Assembly (NCBI GenBank): GCA_019683665.1
Contig: JADGIB010000092.1
Span: forward strand, 1-11,765
DNA: 11,765 nt
Reading direction: 5' to 3'
Origin: Solirubrobacteraceae bacterium
GTDB taxonomy: Bacteria > Actinomycetota > Thermoleophilia > Solirubrobacterales > Solirubrobacteraceae
The position numbers were made by a program, and so were the translations under genes. This document shows, one piece after another, positions 1 to 6,474 of this stretch. The number at the start of each line of letters is the position of its first letter. Within the stretch, counting starts at the first letter, position 1. The notes beneath the pieces are model-generated. The model did not search any database. It was not told the DNA's origin and worked only from the letters and a program-made list of their open reading frames with translations.

Positions 1-1
1 G

Positions 2-601
2 TCGAGCTTCGCGAACCTCCTGACCTCCGCCCAGGGCTCCCCGATGGGCCTGCCCGCGGGCACCTCGGCGCTCATGGCCGGCCCCGGCCTCGCCGGCGTC
101 CCCGGCCTCTTCGGCGCCTACGGCGTCGGCGCGACCGGCCTCGCCGGGCTGTCCGGCGGCCCCGTCGGCCAGCGCATGGTCCAGATCGCCCAGGCCGAGC
201 TCGGCCAGGCCGAGCAGCCGCCGGGCTCCAACGACTCGCCGCGGATCGCCGAGTACCGGACGGCGACCGCCGGCGCCGGCGTCGGCCCGTGGTGCGCGTA
301 CTTCACCTCGTGGGTGGCCCGCCAGGCCGGCGTCCCGCTCGGCGAGGCCGGCCAGGGCTTCGGCGCCGTCGCGTCGGTCGCCGACTGGGCGCAGCGCACC
401 GGCCGCTTCATCGCGCCGGGCACCCAGCGCCCGCAGCCGGGCGACCTCATCGTGTGGGGCGGGCGCCACATCGGCATCGTCGAGTCCGTCGGCGTCGACG
501 GCTCGATCACGACGATCGAGGGCAACTCCTCCAACGCCGTCTCGCGGCGGGCGTACGGGCCCGACGGCGGCGGCGCCACCGGCTACGTCCGCCTCGGCTG
601 A
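2..601 (+). CDS. CHAP-domain peptidoglycan hydrolase, 5'-truncated by window edge
   Basis: The reading frame is open from base 2 to a TGA at 599-601 (199 residues visible). No start is assigned, because the ATG at 44 lies in a Gly/Ala-rich stretch and has no signal peptide, so the gene probably begins upstream. Residues 1-55 look like a flexible linker. From about residue 56 there is a cysteine-peptidase/amidase domain of the CHAP type: the nucleophile is in the motif WCAYFTSWV (Cys98), the PGDLIVW strand follows, then HIGIV with His156, and IEGN supplies Glu173 and Asn175 as the third catalytic position. Such domains cut peptidoglycan peptides outside the membrane. NlpC/P60 is the closest alternative, but the WCA.F..WV box favours CHAP. 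It converges on purM with a 17-bp gap (602-618) holding only a weak 5-bp GC stem. Given the sigma-28-like promoters further right, a flagellar-assembly hydrolase role is possible but unproven. Confidence 0.8.
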   Translation, partial: SSFANLLTSAQGSPMGLPAGTSALMAGPGLAGVPGLFGAYGVGATGLAGLSGGPVGQRMVQIAQAELGQAEQPPGSNDSPRIAEYRTATAGAGVGPWCAYFTSWVARQAGVPLGEAGQGFGAVASVADWAQRTGRFIAPGTQRPQPGDLIVWGGRHIGIVESVGVDGSITTIEGNSSNAVSRRAYGPDGGGATGYVRLG

Positions 602-618
602 GCGCGCGGCCCCGCCGC

Positions 619-1662
619 TCAGACGCCCGGCGGCCAGCCGATCTCGCCGGCGCGGTCGGTCACCGTGCCGATCCGCGCCGTGCCCGGGTGATGGGCGGCG
701 AGGAGGGCGACGGCGTCGTCGGCGCGCGCCTCGGGGACGATGCAGGCGAAGCCGCAGCCCATGTTGAAGACCGTCCACATCTCGCGCGCGTCGACGCGCC
801 CGAGGCGGGCGATCAGCTCGAAGATCCCCGGCACCGGCAGCGGCCGCTCGATCGCGAACCCGACGCCCCGGTTCAGGCGCAGGAGGTTCGTCAGCCCGCC
901 GCCGGTGATGTGGGCCAGGCCGTGGACGGGGACGTCGCTGCGCAGCAGCTCGAGGACCGCGCGCACGTAGATGACCGTCGGCTCCAGGAGCGCGTCGGCG
1001 ACGGTCGCGCCGCCGAGCTCCGGCGGGCGCTCGTCGTAGCCCAGCGACGACAGCGCGCGGCGCGCGAGCGTGTAGCCGTTGGAGTGGATGCCGCTCGACG
1101 GCAGGCCGACGATCGCGTCGCCGGGCGCGACCTGCGCGCCGGTGACGATCGCGTCCAGGGCGACGGTCCCGATGCACGACGCGCACAGGTCGAAGCCGTG
1201 CGGGGACGGGTGGCCCTGGATGAGCTCGGGCAGGACGGCGAGCTCGCCGCCGGGGATCTCGACGCCGGCGGCCTCGGCGCCCGCCCGCAGCCCGCGGGCG
1301 ATCGCCGCCCCGGCGTCGGGGTCGGCGCGCTCGACGGCGAGGTAGTCGAGGACGGCGATCGGCTCGGCGCCGACGCAGACGACGTCGTTGACGTTCATCG
1401 CGATGCAGTCGATGCCGACCGTGTCGAGGCGGCCGGTCTCCTCGGCGACGACGATCTTGGAGCCGACGCCGTCGGTCCCGATCGCGATCCCGAGGCCGTC
1501 GGTCACCCGCAGCACGGAGGCGTAGTGCCCGGGCAGGTCCACGACCCGGGACGGGCGGCCCGGGTCGATCGCGCGGAGCACCTCGACGATCGCGTCGACG
1601 GTGCGGTCGGAGGCGGGGATGTCCACGCCGGAGGCGGCGTAGGCGTCGGCGTCGCTGCTCAT
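619..1662 (-). CDS. purM: Phosphoribosylformylglycinamidine cyclo-ligase (AIR synthetase)
   Basis: This enzyme catalyses ATP-dependent ring closure of FGAM to AIR, the fifth step of de novo purine synthesis, in the cytosol. The 347-residue product has the normal family length. Family motifs are present in order: GTDGVGSK at residues 62-69, DCIAMNVND at 85-93 followed by VGAEP, then GLPSSGIHSNGYTLAR, HITGGGLTNLLR and FNMGCGF in the C-terminal half. The start is the ATG at 1662-1660. It overlaps the TGA of uppP as ATGA and is preceded by a good ribosome-binding site (GGAAGGA, minus strand, 1672-1678, 9-nt spacer). The frame stays open far upstream inside uppP, but that extension has no family similarity. 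It is the third gene of a dedA-uppP-purM operon. Coupling a purine gene to uppP is unusual; the partner purF is not in view. Identification is secure. Confidence 0.97.
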   Translation of the reverse strand: MSSDADAYAASGVDIPASDRTVDAIVEVLRAIDPGRPSRVVDLPGHYASVLRVTDGLGIAIGTDGVGSKIVVAEETGRLDTVGIDCIAMNVNDVVCVGAEPIAVLDYLAVERADPDAGAAIARGLRAGAEAAGVEIPGGELAVLPELIQGHPSPHGFDLCASCIGTVALDAIVTGAQVAPGDAIVGLPSSGIHSNGYTLARRALSSLGYDERPPELGGATVADALLEPTVIYVRAVLELLRSDVPVHGLAHITGGGLTNLLRLNRGVGFAIERPLPVPGIFELIARLGRVDAREMWTVFNMGCGFACIVPEARADDAVALLAAHHPGTARIGTVTDRAGEIGWPPGV

Positions 1663-2486
1663 CGCCCCCGATCCTTCCAGAGCCGGCGGATCACGAGCCC
1701 CGCGAGCGCGGTCCGGTAGGCCGCGTACGGGGCCGGCGAGCGGTCGCGCTCGACCAACCGGATCAGCCACGTCGAGGCGAGCGTCGACAGCAGCGACGCG
1801 CCGATCCCGGCCGCGAACGCGGCGGCGGTGCCGGACGGCAGGCCGCGGCGGGCCAGCCGCGCGCCCTTCAGCGCGCCGGCGCCGACGATGATCGGCAGCG
1901 CCACGTGCCGCGACAGCGCGTTGGCGTCCTCGCGGCCGAACCCGCGCAGCCGCGCCGCCGCGAGCGTCGCCCCGTTGCGCGACACGCCGGGCACGAGCGC
2001 GCACGCCTGGGCGATCCCGAGCGCGAGCGCGTCGCGCCAGCCGGCCTCCTCGCGGCGGCGGCCGGTCGCGCCGACCCGGTCGGCGACGACCATCGCCGCC
2101 GACCCGGCCAGCAGCCCGGCGGCGATCGTCGCCGGCGTCCCGAGGCGGCGCTCGATCGGGCGCTCGAGCGCGTACCCGGCGACGGCCGGCGGCAGGAACG
2201 AGAGGACGACGAGCGTCGCGCGCCGGCGGTCGAACCCGCGGGCGGCCTCGGCCACCTCGTCGCGCAGGGCGATGAGCAGCGCGGCCGCCGTCCCGGCGTG
2301 CAGCGCGACCTCGAAGGCCTTGCGCAGCTCGGGGTCGAGGCCGGCGTAGCGCCAGCCGGCCAGCCACGGCACGAGCTCGACGTGCCCCGACGAGGAGATC
2401 GGCAGCAGCTCGGCCGGGCCGTGGAGCGCCCCGAGCGCGACCGCCTCGGCGAGCGGCAGCTCCGCGGCGGCGGCCTCAGGCCTCAT
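1659..2486 (-). CDS. uppP: Undecaprenyl-diphosphatase (UppP/BacA family)
   Basis: This integral membrane phosphatase converts undecaprenyl diphosphate to the monophosphate carrier used for peptidoglycan and surface-glycan synthesis, acting at the outer face of the membrane. The 275-residue product is of family length and rich in hydrophobic helices. The first signature is HGPAELLPISSSGH (residues 22-35), equivalent to the family (E/Q)-x3-E...PxSSxGH motif: Glu26 is kept, but the first Glu/Gln position is His22. The second signature is PGVSRNGAT (residues 166-174), equivalent to PGxSRSGxT, with the catalytic Arg kept and Ser replaced by Asn. The start codon at 2486 overlaps the dedA stop by 11 bp, and I see no strong ribosome-binding site, so translation is probably coupled to dedA. 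Its own TGA overlaps the purM ATG. The phosphatase call is strong; full activity with the His variant is not certain. Confidence 0.92.
   Translation of the reverse strand: MRPEAAAAELPLAEAVALGALHGPAELLPISSSGHVELVPWLAGWRYAGLDPELRKAFEVALHAGTAAALLIALRDEVAEAARGFDRRRATLVVLSFLPPAVAGYALERPIERRLGTPATIAAGLLAGSAAMVVADRVGATGRRREEAGWRDALALGIAQACALVPGVSRNGATLAAARLRGFGREDANALSRHVALPIIVGAGALKGARLARRGLPSGTAAAFAAGIGASLLSTLASTWLIRLVERDRSPAPYAAYRTALAGLVIRRLWKDRGR
1672..1678 (-). promoter_or_regulatory. Shine-Dalgarno site of purM
   Basis: GGAAGGA on the minus strand, 9 nt before the purM ATG and inside the 3' end of uppP. It is the clearest ribosome-binding site in the window. It decides the purM start at 1662 over the longer open frame, and lets purM be translated by re-initiation or independently. 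Confidence 0.75.
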
Positions 2487-3129
2487 CGGCGACCGGGCGC
2501 GCGCGCCGCCCCCGCCACCAGCGGAAGCCGAGGTACGCGGCGCCGAGGACGATGATCGCCGCGACCGCGTAGTCGAAGTAGTGGAGGTGGTCCTTCCAGT
2601 CCTCCCAGCGGTCGCCGACCTGCTTGCCGATGAACGTCAGCGCGAAGACCCAGGGGATGCAGCCCAGGAAGGTCAGGACCGAGAAGCTCCAGAACGGCAT
2701 GCGCGCGACGCCGGCCGGCAGCGAGATGAACGTCCGCACGATCGGCAGCATCCGCGAGAAGAAGACCGCGTAGGCCCCGTAGCGCTCGAACCAGCGGTCG
2801 GCCCACTCGAGGTGCGACCGCTTGATGTGCAGCGCCTTGCCGTGCTTCTCCAGCAGCTCGATCCGCCCGTAGTAGCCGATCGCGTACGCGATCCAGGAGC
2901 CGACGAGGTTCGCGAACGACCCGACGAGCACGGCCGCCCACAGCGAGTAGCGGCCCTCGGACACGTTGAAGCCCGCGAAGAGCATCGTGGCCTCCGACGG
3001 GATCGGGATGCACGCGCTCTCGGGCGTCATCAGCAGGAAGATGCCCCAGAGCCCGAGGTCGCCGACCACGTCGACGGCGAACTCGACGATCGGGTCGGTC
3101 AGCGAGGCCAGGACGAGGAGGACGGGCAC
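2476..3129 (-). CDS. DedA/SNARE-associated family membrane protein (candidate undecaprenyl-phosphate flippase)
   Basis: A 217-residue polytopic membrane protein of the DedA superfamily (PF09335). Family features include the acidic/proline loop PESACIPIPSE (residues 36-46, Glu37 and Glu46) and the re-entrant-loop signature FFSRMLPIVRTFISLPAG (123-140, with Arg126, Pro129 and Arg132) followed by a Met. The C-terminal helix at about 170-203 ends in a basic tail. Some DedA proteins, such as Bacillus UptA, are known to return undecaprenyl phosphate to the inner leaflet. The adjacent overlapping uppP makes that role attractive here, although other DedA proteins act on other lipids. Translation starts at a GTG (3129-3127). 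It is the first gene of dedA-uppP-purM and is divergent from the DUF354 gene across 29 bp. Family assignment is strong; the exact substrate is inferred from context. Confidence 0.93.
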   Translation of the reverse strand: MPVLLVLASLTDPIVEFAVDVVGDLGLWGIFLLMTPESACIPIPSEATMLFAGFNVSEGRYSLWAAVLVGSFANLVGSWIAYAIGYYGRIELLEKHGKALHIKRSHLEWADRWFERYGAYAVFFSRMLPIVRTFISLPAGVARMPFWSFSVLTFLGCIPWVFALTFIGKQVGDRWEDWKDHLHYFDYAVAAIIVLGAAYLGFRWWRGRRARPVADEA

Positions 3130-3158
3130 GCGGCCGACCAGGGTAGCGTTCGTGCCCC
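3130..3158. promoter_or_regulatory. Divergent dedA / DUF354 promoter region, possibly leaderless both ways
   Basis: The whole gap between two GTG start codons is 29 bp. Two -10-like hexamers (TAnnnT) share the same TA step at 3144-3145: TAGCGT on the plus strand (3144-3149) and TACCCT on the minus strand (3145-3140). Each lies about 9-11 nt from its start codon, so transcripts would have almost no leader. I see no convincing -35 box or ribosome-binding site. The sigma-28-like element found further right is absent, so this pair is probably transcribed by the housekeeping sigma factor. Confidence 0.35.
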
Positions 3159-4142
3159 GTGCGCATCTGGGTGGACGTCACGAACAGCCCGCACGTCGTC
3201 GTGCTGGCGCCGGTCATCGCGTGCTGGCGCGCGCAGGGCCACGACGTCGCGATCACCGCCCGCGACTTCGCCCAGACGCTCGGCCTGCTCGAGCGCTACG
3301 GCCTCGACCACACGGCGATCGGCCGCCACCGCGGCGCCGGCCTGGCCGCGAAGGCCCGGGGGCTGGCCGCCCGCTCGCGCGCGCTCGTGCGCTGGGCCCG
3401 CCGCCACGGCCCGTTCGACGCCGCCGTCGGCCACGGCTCCAACGACCAGACGGTCGCCGCGCGCGTGCTCGGGATCCCGGCCACGACGACGTTCGACTAC
3501 GAGTGGGCGACGTTCCAGCACCACATCAACTGCCGCCTCGCGCGCGCGGTCGTCGTGCCGGAGCTGCTGCCCGCCGAGCGACTCGACCGCTACGGGGCGC
3601 GGGGCAAGGTGCGCCGGTACCCGGGGCTGAAGGAGGAGTACGCGCTCGCCGACTTCGAGCCGGACCCGGCCGTGCTCGACGAGCTCGGGCTCGACCCGGC
3701 GCAGCCGATCGCCGTCGTGCGCACCCCGGCCGAGATGTCGGCCTACCACCGCTTCGAGAACGCGCTGTTCCGCGACGTCCTCGACCGCCTGCGCGGGACG
3801 CAGACCGTCGTGCTGCCACGCACGCCGCAGCAGCGCGAGGAGATCGGCGCGGGGCTGATCGTGCCCGACCGGGTCGTCGACACGCAGTCGCTCATCGCCT
3901 ACGCCGACCTCGTCGTGTCGGCCGGCGGCACGATGAACCGCGAGGCGGTCGCGCTCGGCACCCCGGTGTGGACGACGTTCCAGGGCCGCCCGGGCGCCGT
4001 CGACGACGCGCTCGTCGCCGCGGGCCGGCTGCGGCGCCTGACCTCGCCCGACGAGATCGAGCTCGTCAAGCGCCCGCGCGACGGCGGGGCCGGGCGGGCG
4101 CGCCGCGACCCGGCGCTCCTGGCCGGGCTCCTGCTGCCGTAG
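3159..4142 (+). CDS. DUF354 family protein, GT-B-fold glycosyltransferase-like
   Basis: The 327-residue product starts at a GTG with the family's characteristic opening MRIWVDVTNSPHV (residues 1-13), which marks DUF354 (PF04007), a group resembling UDP-GlcNAc 2-epimerase and GT-B glycosyltransferases. The C-terminal donor-binding half has YADLVVSAGGTMNREAVALG followed by TPVWTTFQG (about 247-274), corresponding to the conserved Gly-Gly-Thr-Met-x-Arg-Glu segment of the family. No transmembrane segment is seen, so it is probably cytosolic. It is monocistronic on the plus strand, divergent from dedA, and ends 6 bp from the convergent glycosyltransferase gene. The biochemical reaction is unknown; sugar transfer or nucleotide-sugar chemistry is inferred from the fold and from the glycan genes that follow. 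It lacks the sigma-28-like promoter of those genes, so it may not belong to the same unit. Confidence 0.85.
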   Translation: MRIWVDVTNSPHVVVLAPVIACWRAQGHDVAITARDFAQTLGLLERYGLDHTAIGRHRGAGLAAKARGLAARSRALVRWARRHGPFDAAVGHGSNDQTVAARVLGIPATTTFDYEWATFQHHINCRLARAVVVPELLPAERLDRYGARGKVRRYPGLKEEYALADFEPDPAVLDELGLDPAQPIAVVRTPAEMSAYHRFENALFRDVLDRLRGTQTVVLPRTPQQREEIGAGLIVPDRVVDTQSLIAYADLVVSAGGTMNREAVALGTPVWTTFQGRPGAVDDALVAAGRLRRLTSPDEIELVKRPRDGGAGRARRDPALLAGLLLP

Positions 4143-4148
4143 CGGCGC

Positions 4149-4796
4149 TCAGGCGGCGACGGCGGCGTCCAGGCCCCACTTCGCCCGGAAGGCGGCGTCG
4201 GCGGCCCGCCACGCGCGCTCGTCGCCGTAGCCGGTCTTCGTGTAGTGCATGAGCGGCAGGTCGGCGACGACGACCTTGCGCCCGGCGGCGCGGGCGGCGA
4301 AGCAGATGTCGACGTCGTAGGCGTGGAAGCCCGTGTACGTGTCGGTGTCGAAGCGGAGGTTGCGCACCGCCCACGGCGAGAGGACGAGCAGCAGCCCGTC
4401 GACGGCGTCGACGACCGGGTCGTCGAACGCGTGGTCGAGGACCCCGCGCGTCTCGGCCACGCGCCCGGCCATCGTCCCCTCCCACCAGGCCAGCGAGCGG
4501 ACGTCGCGGGCGCCGATCGCGCCGACGATCGCGACGTCGGGGTCGGCGAGGGCGCGGCGCACGAGCGCGCAGAACTCGGGGTCGTAGAGCTCGACGTCCT
4601 CGTGCAGGAGGACGAGCGCCTCGAGGTCGGGCGCCTGGGCGAAGTGCTCGAGCGCCTCGTTGTAGGCCTCGTGGATCGACGTCGTCGTCGTCAGCTCGGC
4701 GAACGGCGAGTCGGGCTCCATCACGCGCCGCAGCCCGGGCAGCGCCCGGCTCGCGAACGTGTCCTGGTCGGCGATGCACGAGGCGAACGCGATCAC
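4149..4796 (-). CDS. Small glycosyltransferase-like protein (GT-A, Glyco_tranf_2_5 type)
   Basis: A predicted cytosolic sugar transferase of the short GT-A group resembling PF13712. With the proposed GTG start at 4796-4794 it has 215 residues and begins MIAFASCIADQDTF, the usual type of opening for this family. The N-terminal strand is followed by an acidic LHEDVELYD segment (residues 64-72, in the place of the DxD metal/nucleotide site), a WWEGTMAG segment, a DAVDGLLLVL strand (130-139) and GFHAYDVDICFAA (156-168), matching the GT-A acceptor-side Asp motif. An in-frame ATG at 4838 would add 14 residues and overlap the upstream TGA as ATGA. I prefer 4796, because positions 4806-4830 carry a promoter-like element at exactly the spacing seen before the other cluster genes. 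The donor, linkage and acceptor are unknown. Confidence 0.8.
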   Translation of the reverse strand: MIAFASCIADQDTFASRALPGLRRVMEPDSPFAELTTTTSIHEAYNEALEHFAQAPDLEALVLLHEDVELYDPEFCALVRRALADPDVAIVGAIGARDVRSLAWWEGTMAGRVAETRGVLDHAFDDPVVDAVDGLLLVLSPWAVRNLRFDTDTYTGFHAYDVDICFAARAAGRKVVVADLPLMHYTKTGYGDERAWRAADAAFRAKWGLDAAVAA

Positions 4797-4805
4797 GCCC
4801 ACGTG

Positions 4806-4830
4806 ATCGGCAGGCGCCGGGCGCGGTTGA
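4806..4830 (-). promoter_or_regulatory. Sigma-28-type promoter, leaderless, before the small glycosyltransferase gene
   Basis: On the minus strand TCAAC (4830-4826), 14 nt, then GCCGAT (4811-4806), followed after 9 nt by an in-frame GTG at 4796. The element begins 4 nt after the TGA of the upstream GT2 gene and fills the 38-bp gap left by the revised start. It differs from the four other copies only in the last base of the -35 box (C for G). Confidence 0.65.
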
Positions 4831-4834
4831 GCGC

Positions 4835-6394
4835 TCATGTGGCGGCCGGGACGGCCGCGGCCAGCAGGCGGGCCGGGGCGCACGCCTCGGCGACGCGGGC
4901 GTGGCGCTCGGCGCGGCCCGCGACCGGGGCGGGGCGCCCGCCGAGCGTGCCGGCGAGCTCGCCGAGGAGGGCGTCGGCCGGGCCGCCGGGGCGGACGACG
5001 ACGGCGGCGCCCGAGCCGGCGCAGACGAGCGCGGCCCGGTCCCACCGGTCGGCGGGGTCGGCGGCGACGACGGCGTCGGCGGCGCGGGCGCGGAGGGCGA
5101 GGACGGCCTCGGAGGTGCCGGGGCCGAGCCGCTCGGCGTGCGGGGCGCGCTCGGCGACGAGCCGCTCGACGGCGTCGGTGGCGACCGTGGGCGAGACGGT
5201 GAGCGGGCCGGGCAGGGCGAGCGCGGCGTCGAGCGCGGCGGCGGCCGCGTCGAGGTCGTGGGCGGGCAGCAGCGCCAGGGTGCCGCCGCCCCCGGAGCCG
5301 ACCTGGGGCGCGTCGGCGAGGACGGCGGTCGGGACCGCGTCGGGGTCGATCTCGGGGATGCCGTCGGGCAGCTCGCGGCCGAGCGCGCGCCGCACCGGCT
5401 CCCACTCGTCGCGGGTGAGCCGCGGGCCGACGGCCCCGAGGCCGGCGTTGCGGGTCCCCGGCCGGCGGCCGAGCGCCTCCAGGCCGGCGACGATCGCGCG
5501 CGCCTGCGCGGCGCGCGGCCCGAGGCCGCTGACCTGGCCGTGCACGCGCACGTCGGCGACCCCGGCGCCCTCGGCGGCCGGCGGGGTGTACGCGGCGTCC
5601 CAGATGCGCGCGAACGCCTCGCGGTCGTCGTCGAGCATCGCGCCCCAGCGGGCGTAGAAGATCTCGGCGTTGCGCGACATGCCCTGCTGGCGGCCGCGGG
5701 TCGCGCCCTCGTCGTGGACGAGCGCGACGTCGCCGCGGTAGACGACCCGGTGGCCGGCCACGCGCACGCGCAGGCACAGGTCGACGTCCTCCCAGCCGTT
5801 GCGGTAGGCGGTGTCGAAGCCGCCGAGCTCGGCGAACAGGGAGGCGGGGATGGCCAGGCAGGCGGCGGTGACGCAGTCGAGGTCGACGGTCACGGCCGCG
5901 GCGGGCAGGTCGCCGGGCTCGTGGTGGAAGAGGTGGTGCGGGACGACGAGCGCCTCGGCCTCGCGCATCATCCACACGCCCGCGTGCTGGAGCGTCCCGT
6001 CCGGGTACAGCAGCCGCGCGCCGGCCGCGCCGACCCCCGGCTCGCGCACCTGCTCGGCCAGCGCCTCGAGGGCGCCGGGGCCGACGACGGTGTCGTTGTT
6101 GAGGAAGACGAGCACCTCGCCGCGGGCGGCCTCGGCGCCGGCGTTGCAGCCGCCGGAGAAGTCGCGGTTCTCGGGGAGGGCGACGACGGTGACCCGGTCG
6201 GCCCACGCGCGCAGGAGGTCGAGCGTGTCGTCGGGGGAGGCGTTGTCGACGACGACGACCTCCCACGTGTCGCCGAGCGCCGGGCCGAGGGCGTCCCGCA
6301 GGCTGTGCAGGCAGCGCTCGGTCATGTCGCGGCGGCCGTGGCAGACGATGACGACCGAGGCGCGCGGCCGGTGCGGGGACGATGCGGCGGTCAC
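4835..6394 (-). CDS. GT2 glycosyltransferase (rhamnosyltransferase-like) with orphan C-terminal domain
   Basis: The 519-residue product starts at a GTG. Residues 12 to about 250 form a GT-A family 2 domain close to rhamnosyltransferase-type enzymes. It has the VVIVCHG strand at 14-20, VVVDNASPDD (47-56), the nucleotide-binding LNNDT (98-102), GGFDTAYRNGWEDVDLCLRV (191-210) with the catalytic-base ED pair at 202-203, and VHDEG near 226. It probably moves a sugar from a nucleotide donor in the cytosol. Residues about 283-519 are an Ala/Gly-rich region opening with VRVHGQVSGLGPRAAQARA, which recalls the start of a GT4-type GT-B domain. Clear donor-site motifs are missing there, so I read it as degenerate or structural. 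It has its own sigma-28-like promoter. Acceptor unknown; flagellin is a hypothesis. Confidence 0.9.
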   Translation of the reverse strand: MTAASSPHRPRASVVIVCHGRRDMTERCLHSLRDALGPALGDTWEVVVVDNASPDDTLDLLRAWADRVTVVALPENRDFSGGCNAGAEAARGEVLVFLNNDTVVGPGALEALAEQVREPGVGAAGARLLYPDGTLQHAGVWMMREAEALVVPHHLFHHEPGDLPAAAVTVDLDCVTAACLAIPASLFAELGGFDTAYRNGWEDVDLCLRVRVAGHRVVYRGDVALVHDEGATRGRQQGMSRNAEIFYARWGAMLDDDREAFARIWDAAYTPPAAEGAGVADVRVHGQVSGLGPRAAQARAIVAGLEALGRRPGTRNAGLGAVGPRLTRDEWEPVRRALGRELPDGIPEIDPDAVPTAVLADAPQVGSGGGGTLALLPAHDLDAAAAALDAALALPGPLTVSPTVATDAVERLVAERAPHAERLGPGTSEAVLALRARAADAVVAADPADRWDRAALVCAGSGAAVVVRPGGPADALLGELAGTLGGRPAPVAGRAERHARVAEACAPARLLAAAVPAAT

Positions 6395-6403
6395 CTCCCC
6401 GTG

Positions 6404-6428
6404 ATCGGCGCGCTCCCCGCGTCCTTGA
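6404..6428 (-). promoter_or_regulatory. Sigma-28-type promoter, leaderless, before the 519-aa GT2 gene
   Basis: On the minus strand TCAAG (6428-6424), 14 nt, then GCCGAT (6409-6404), then 9 nt to the GTG at 6394. The sequence and spacing equal the FliA/SigD consensus TAAA-N15-GCCGAT with A2 changed to C. The transcript start is expected at or near the GTG. A GGGGAG sits directly against the start codon with no spacer, so it is not a usable ribosome-binding site. Confidence 0.8.
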
Positions 6429-6440
6429 CCGCGCCGGCCC

Positions 6441-6465
6441 TCAAGCGGGTCCCGCGCGCGCCGAT
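6441..6465 (+). promoter_or_regulatory. Sigma-28-type promoter, leaderless, before the COG4627-like methyltransferase gene
   Basis: TCAAG (6441-6445), 14 nt, GCCGAT (6460-6465), then 9 nt to the ATG at 6475. It is back to back with the minus-strand promoter at 6404-6428: the two -35 boxes are 12 nt apart and together fill the 80-bp divergent gap 6395-6474. Confidence 0.8.
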
Positions 6466-6474
6466 GACCGGGAC

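Noticed and set aside
289..1719. A 476-codon plus-strand frame spanning the CHAP and purM genes
   Set aside because: Shadow frame with no recognisable motif; purM on the other strand is certain.
1663..2367. N-terminal extension of purM by more than 230 codons
   Set aside because: It lies in another frame of uppP, is Arg/Ala-rich and lacks PurM similarity. The ATG at 1662 has a good ribosome-binding site and gives the family length.
4066..4070. TCAAG inside the DUF354 gene
   Set aside because: No GCCGAT follows at 14 nt; it is simply coding sequence.
6424..6445. CTTGA-N12-TCAAG palindrome as a repressor operator
   Set aside because: Each half sits exactly 14 nt from its own GCCGAT on the proper strand, and a single unpaired copy occurs at 4806-4830, so paired -35 boxes explain it better.
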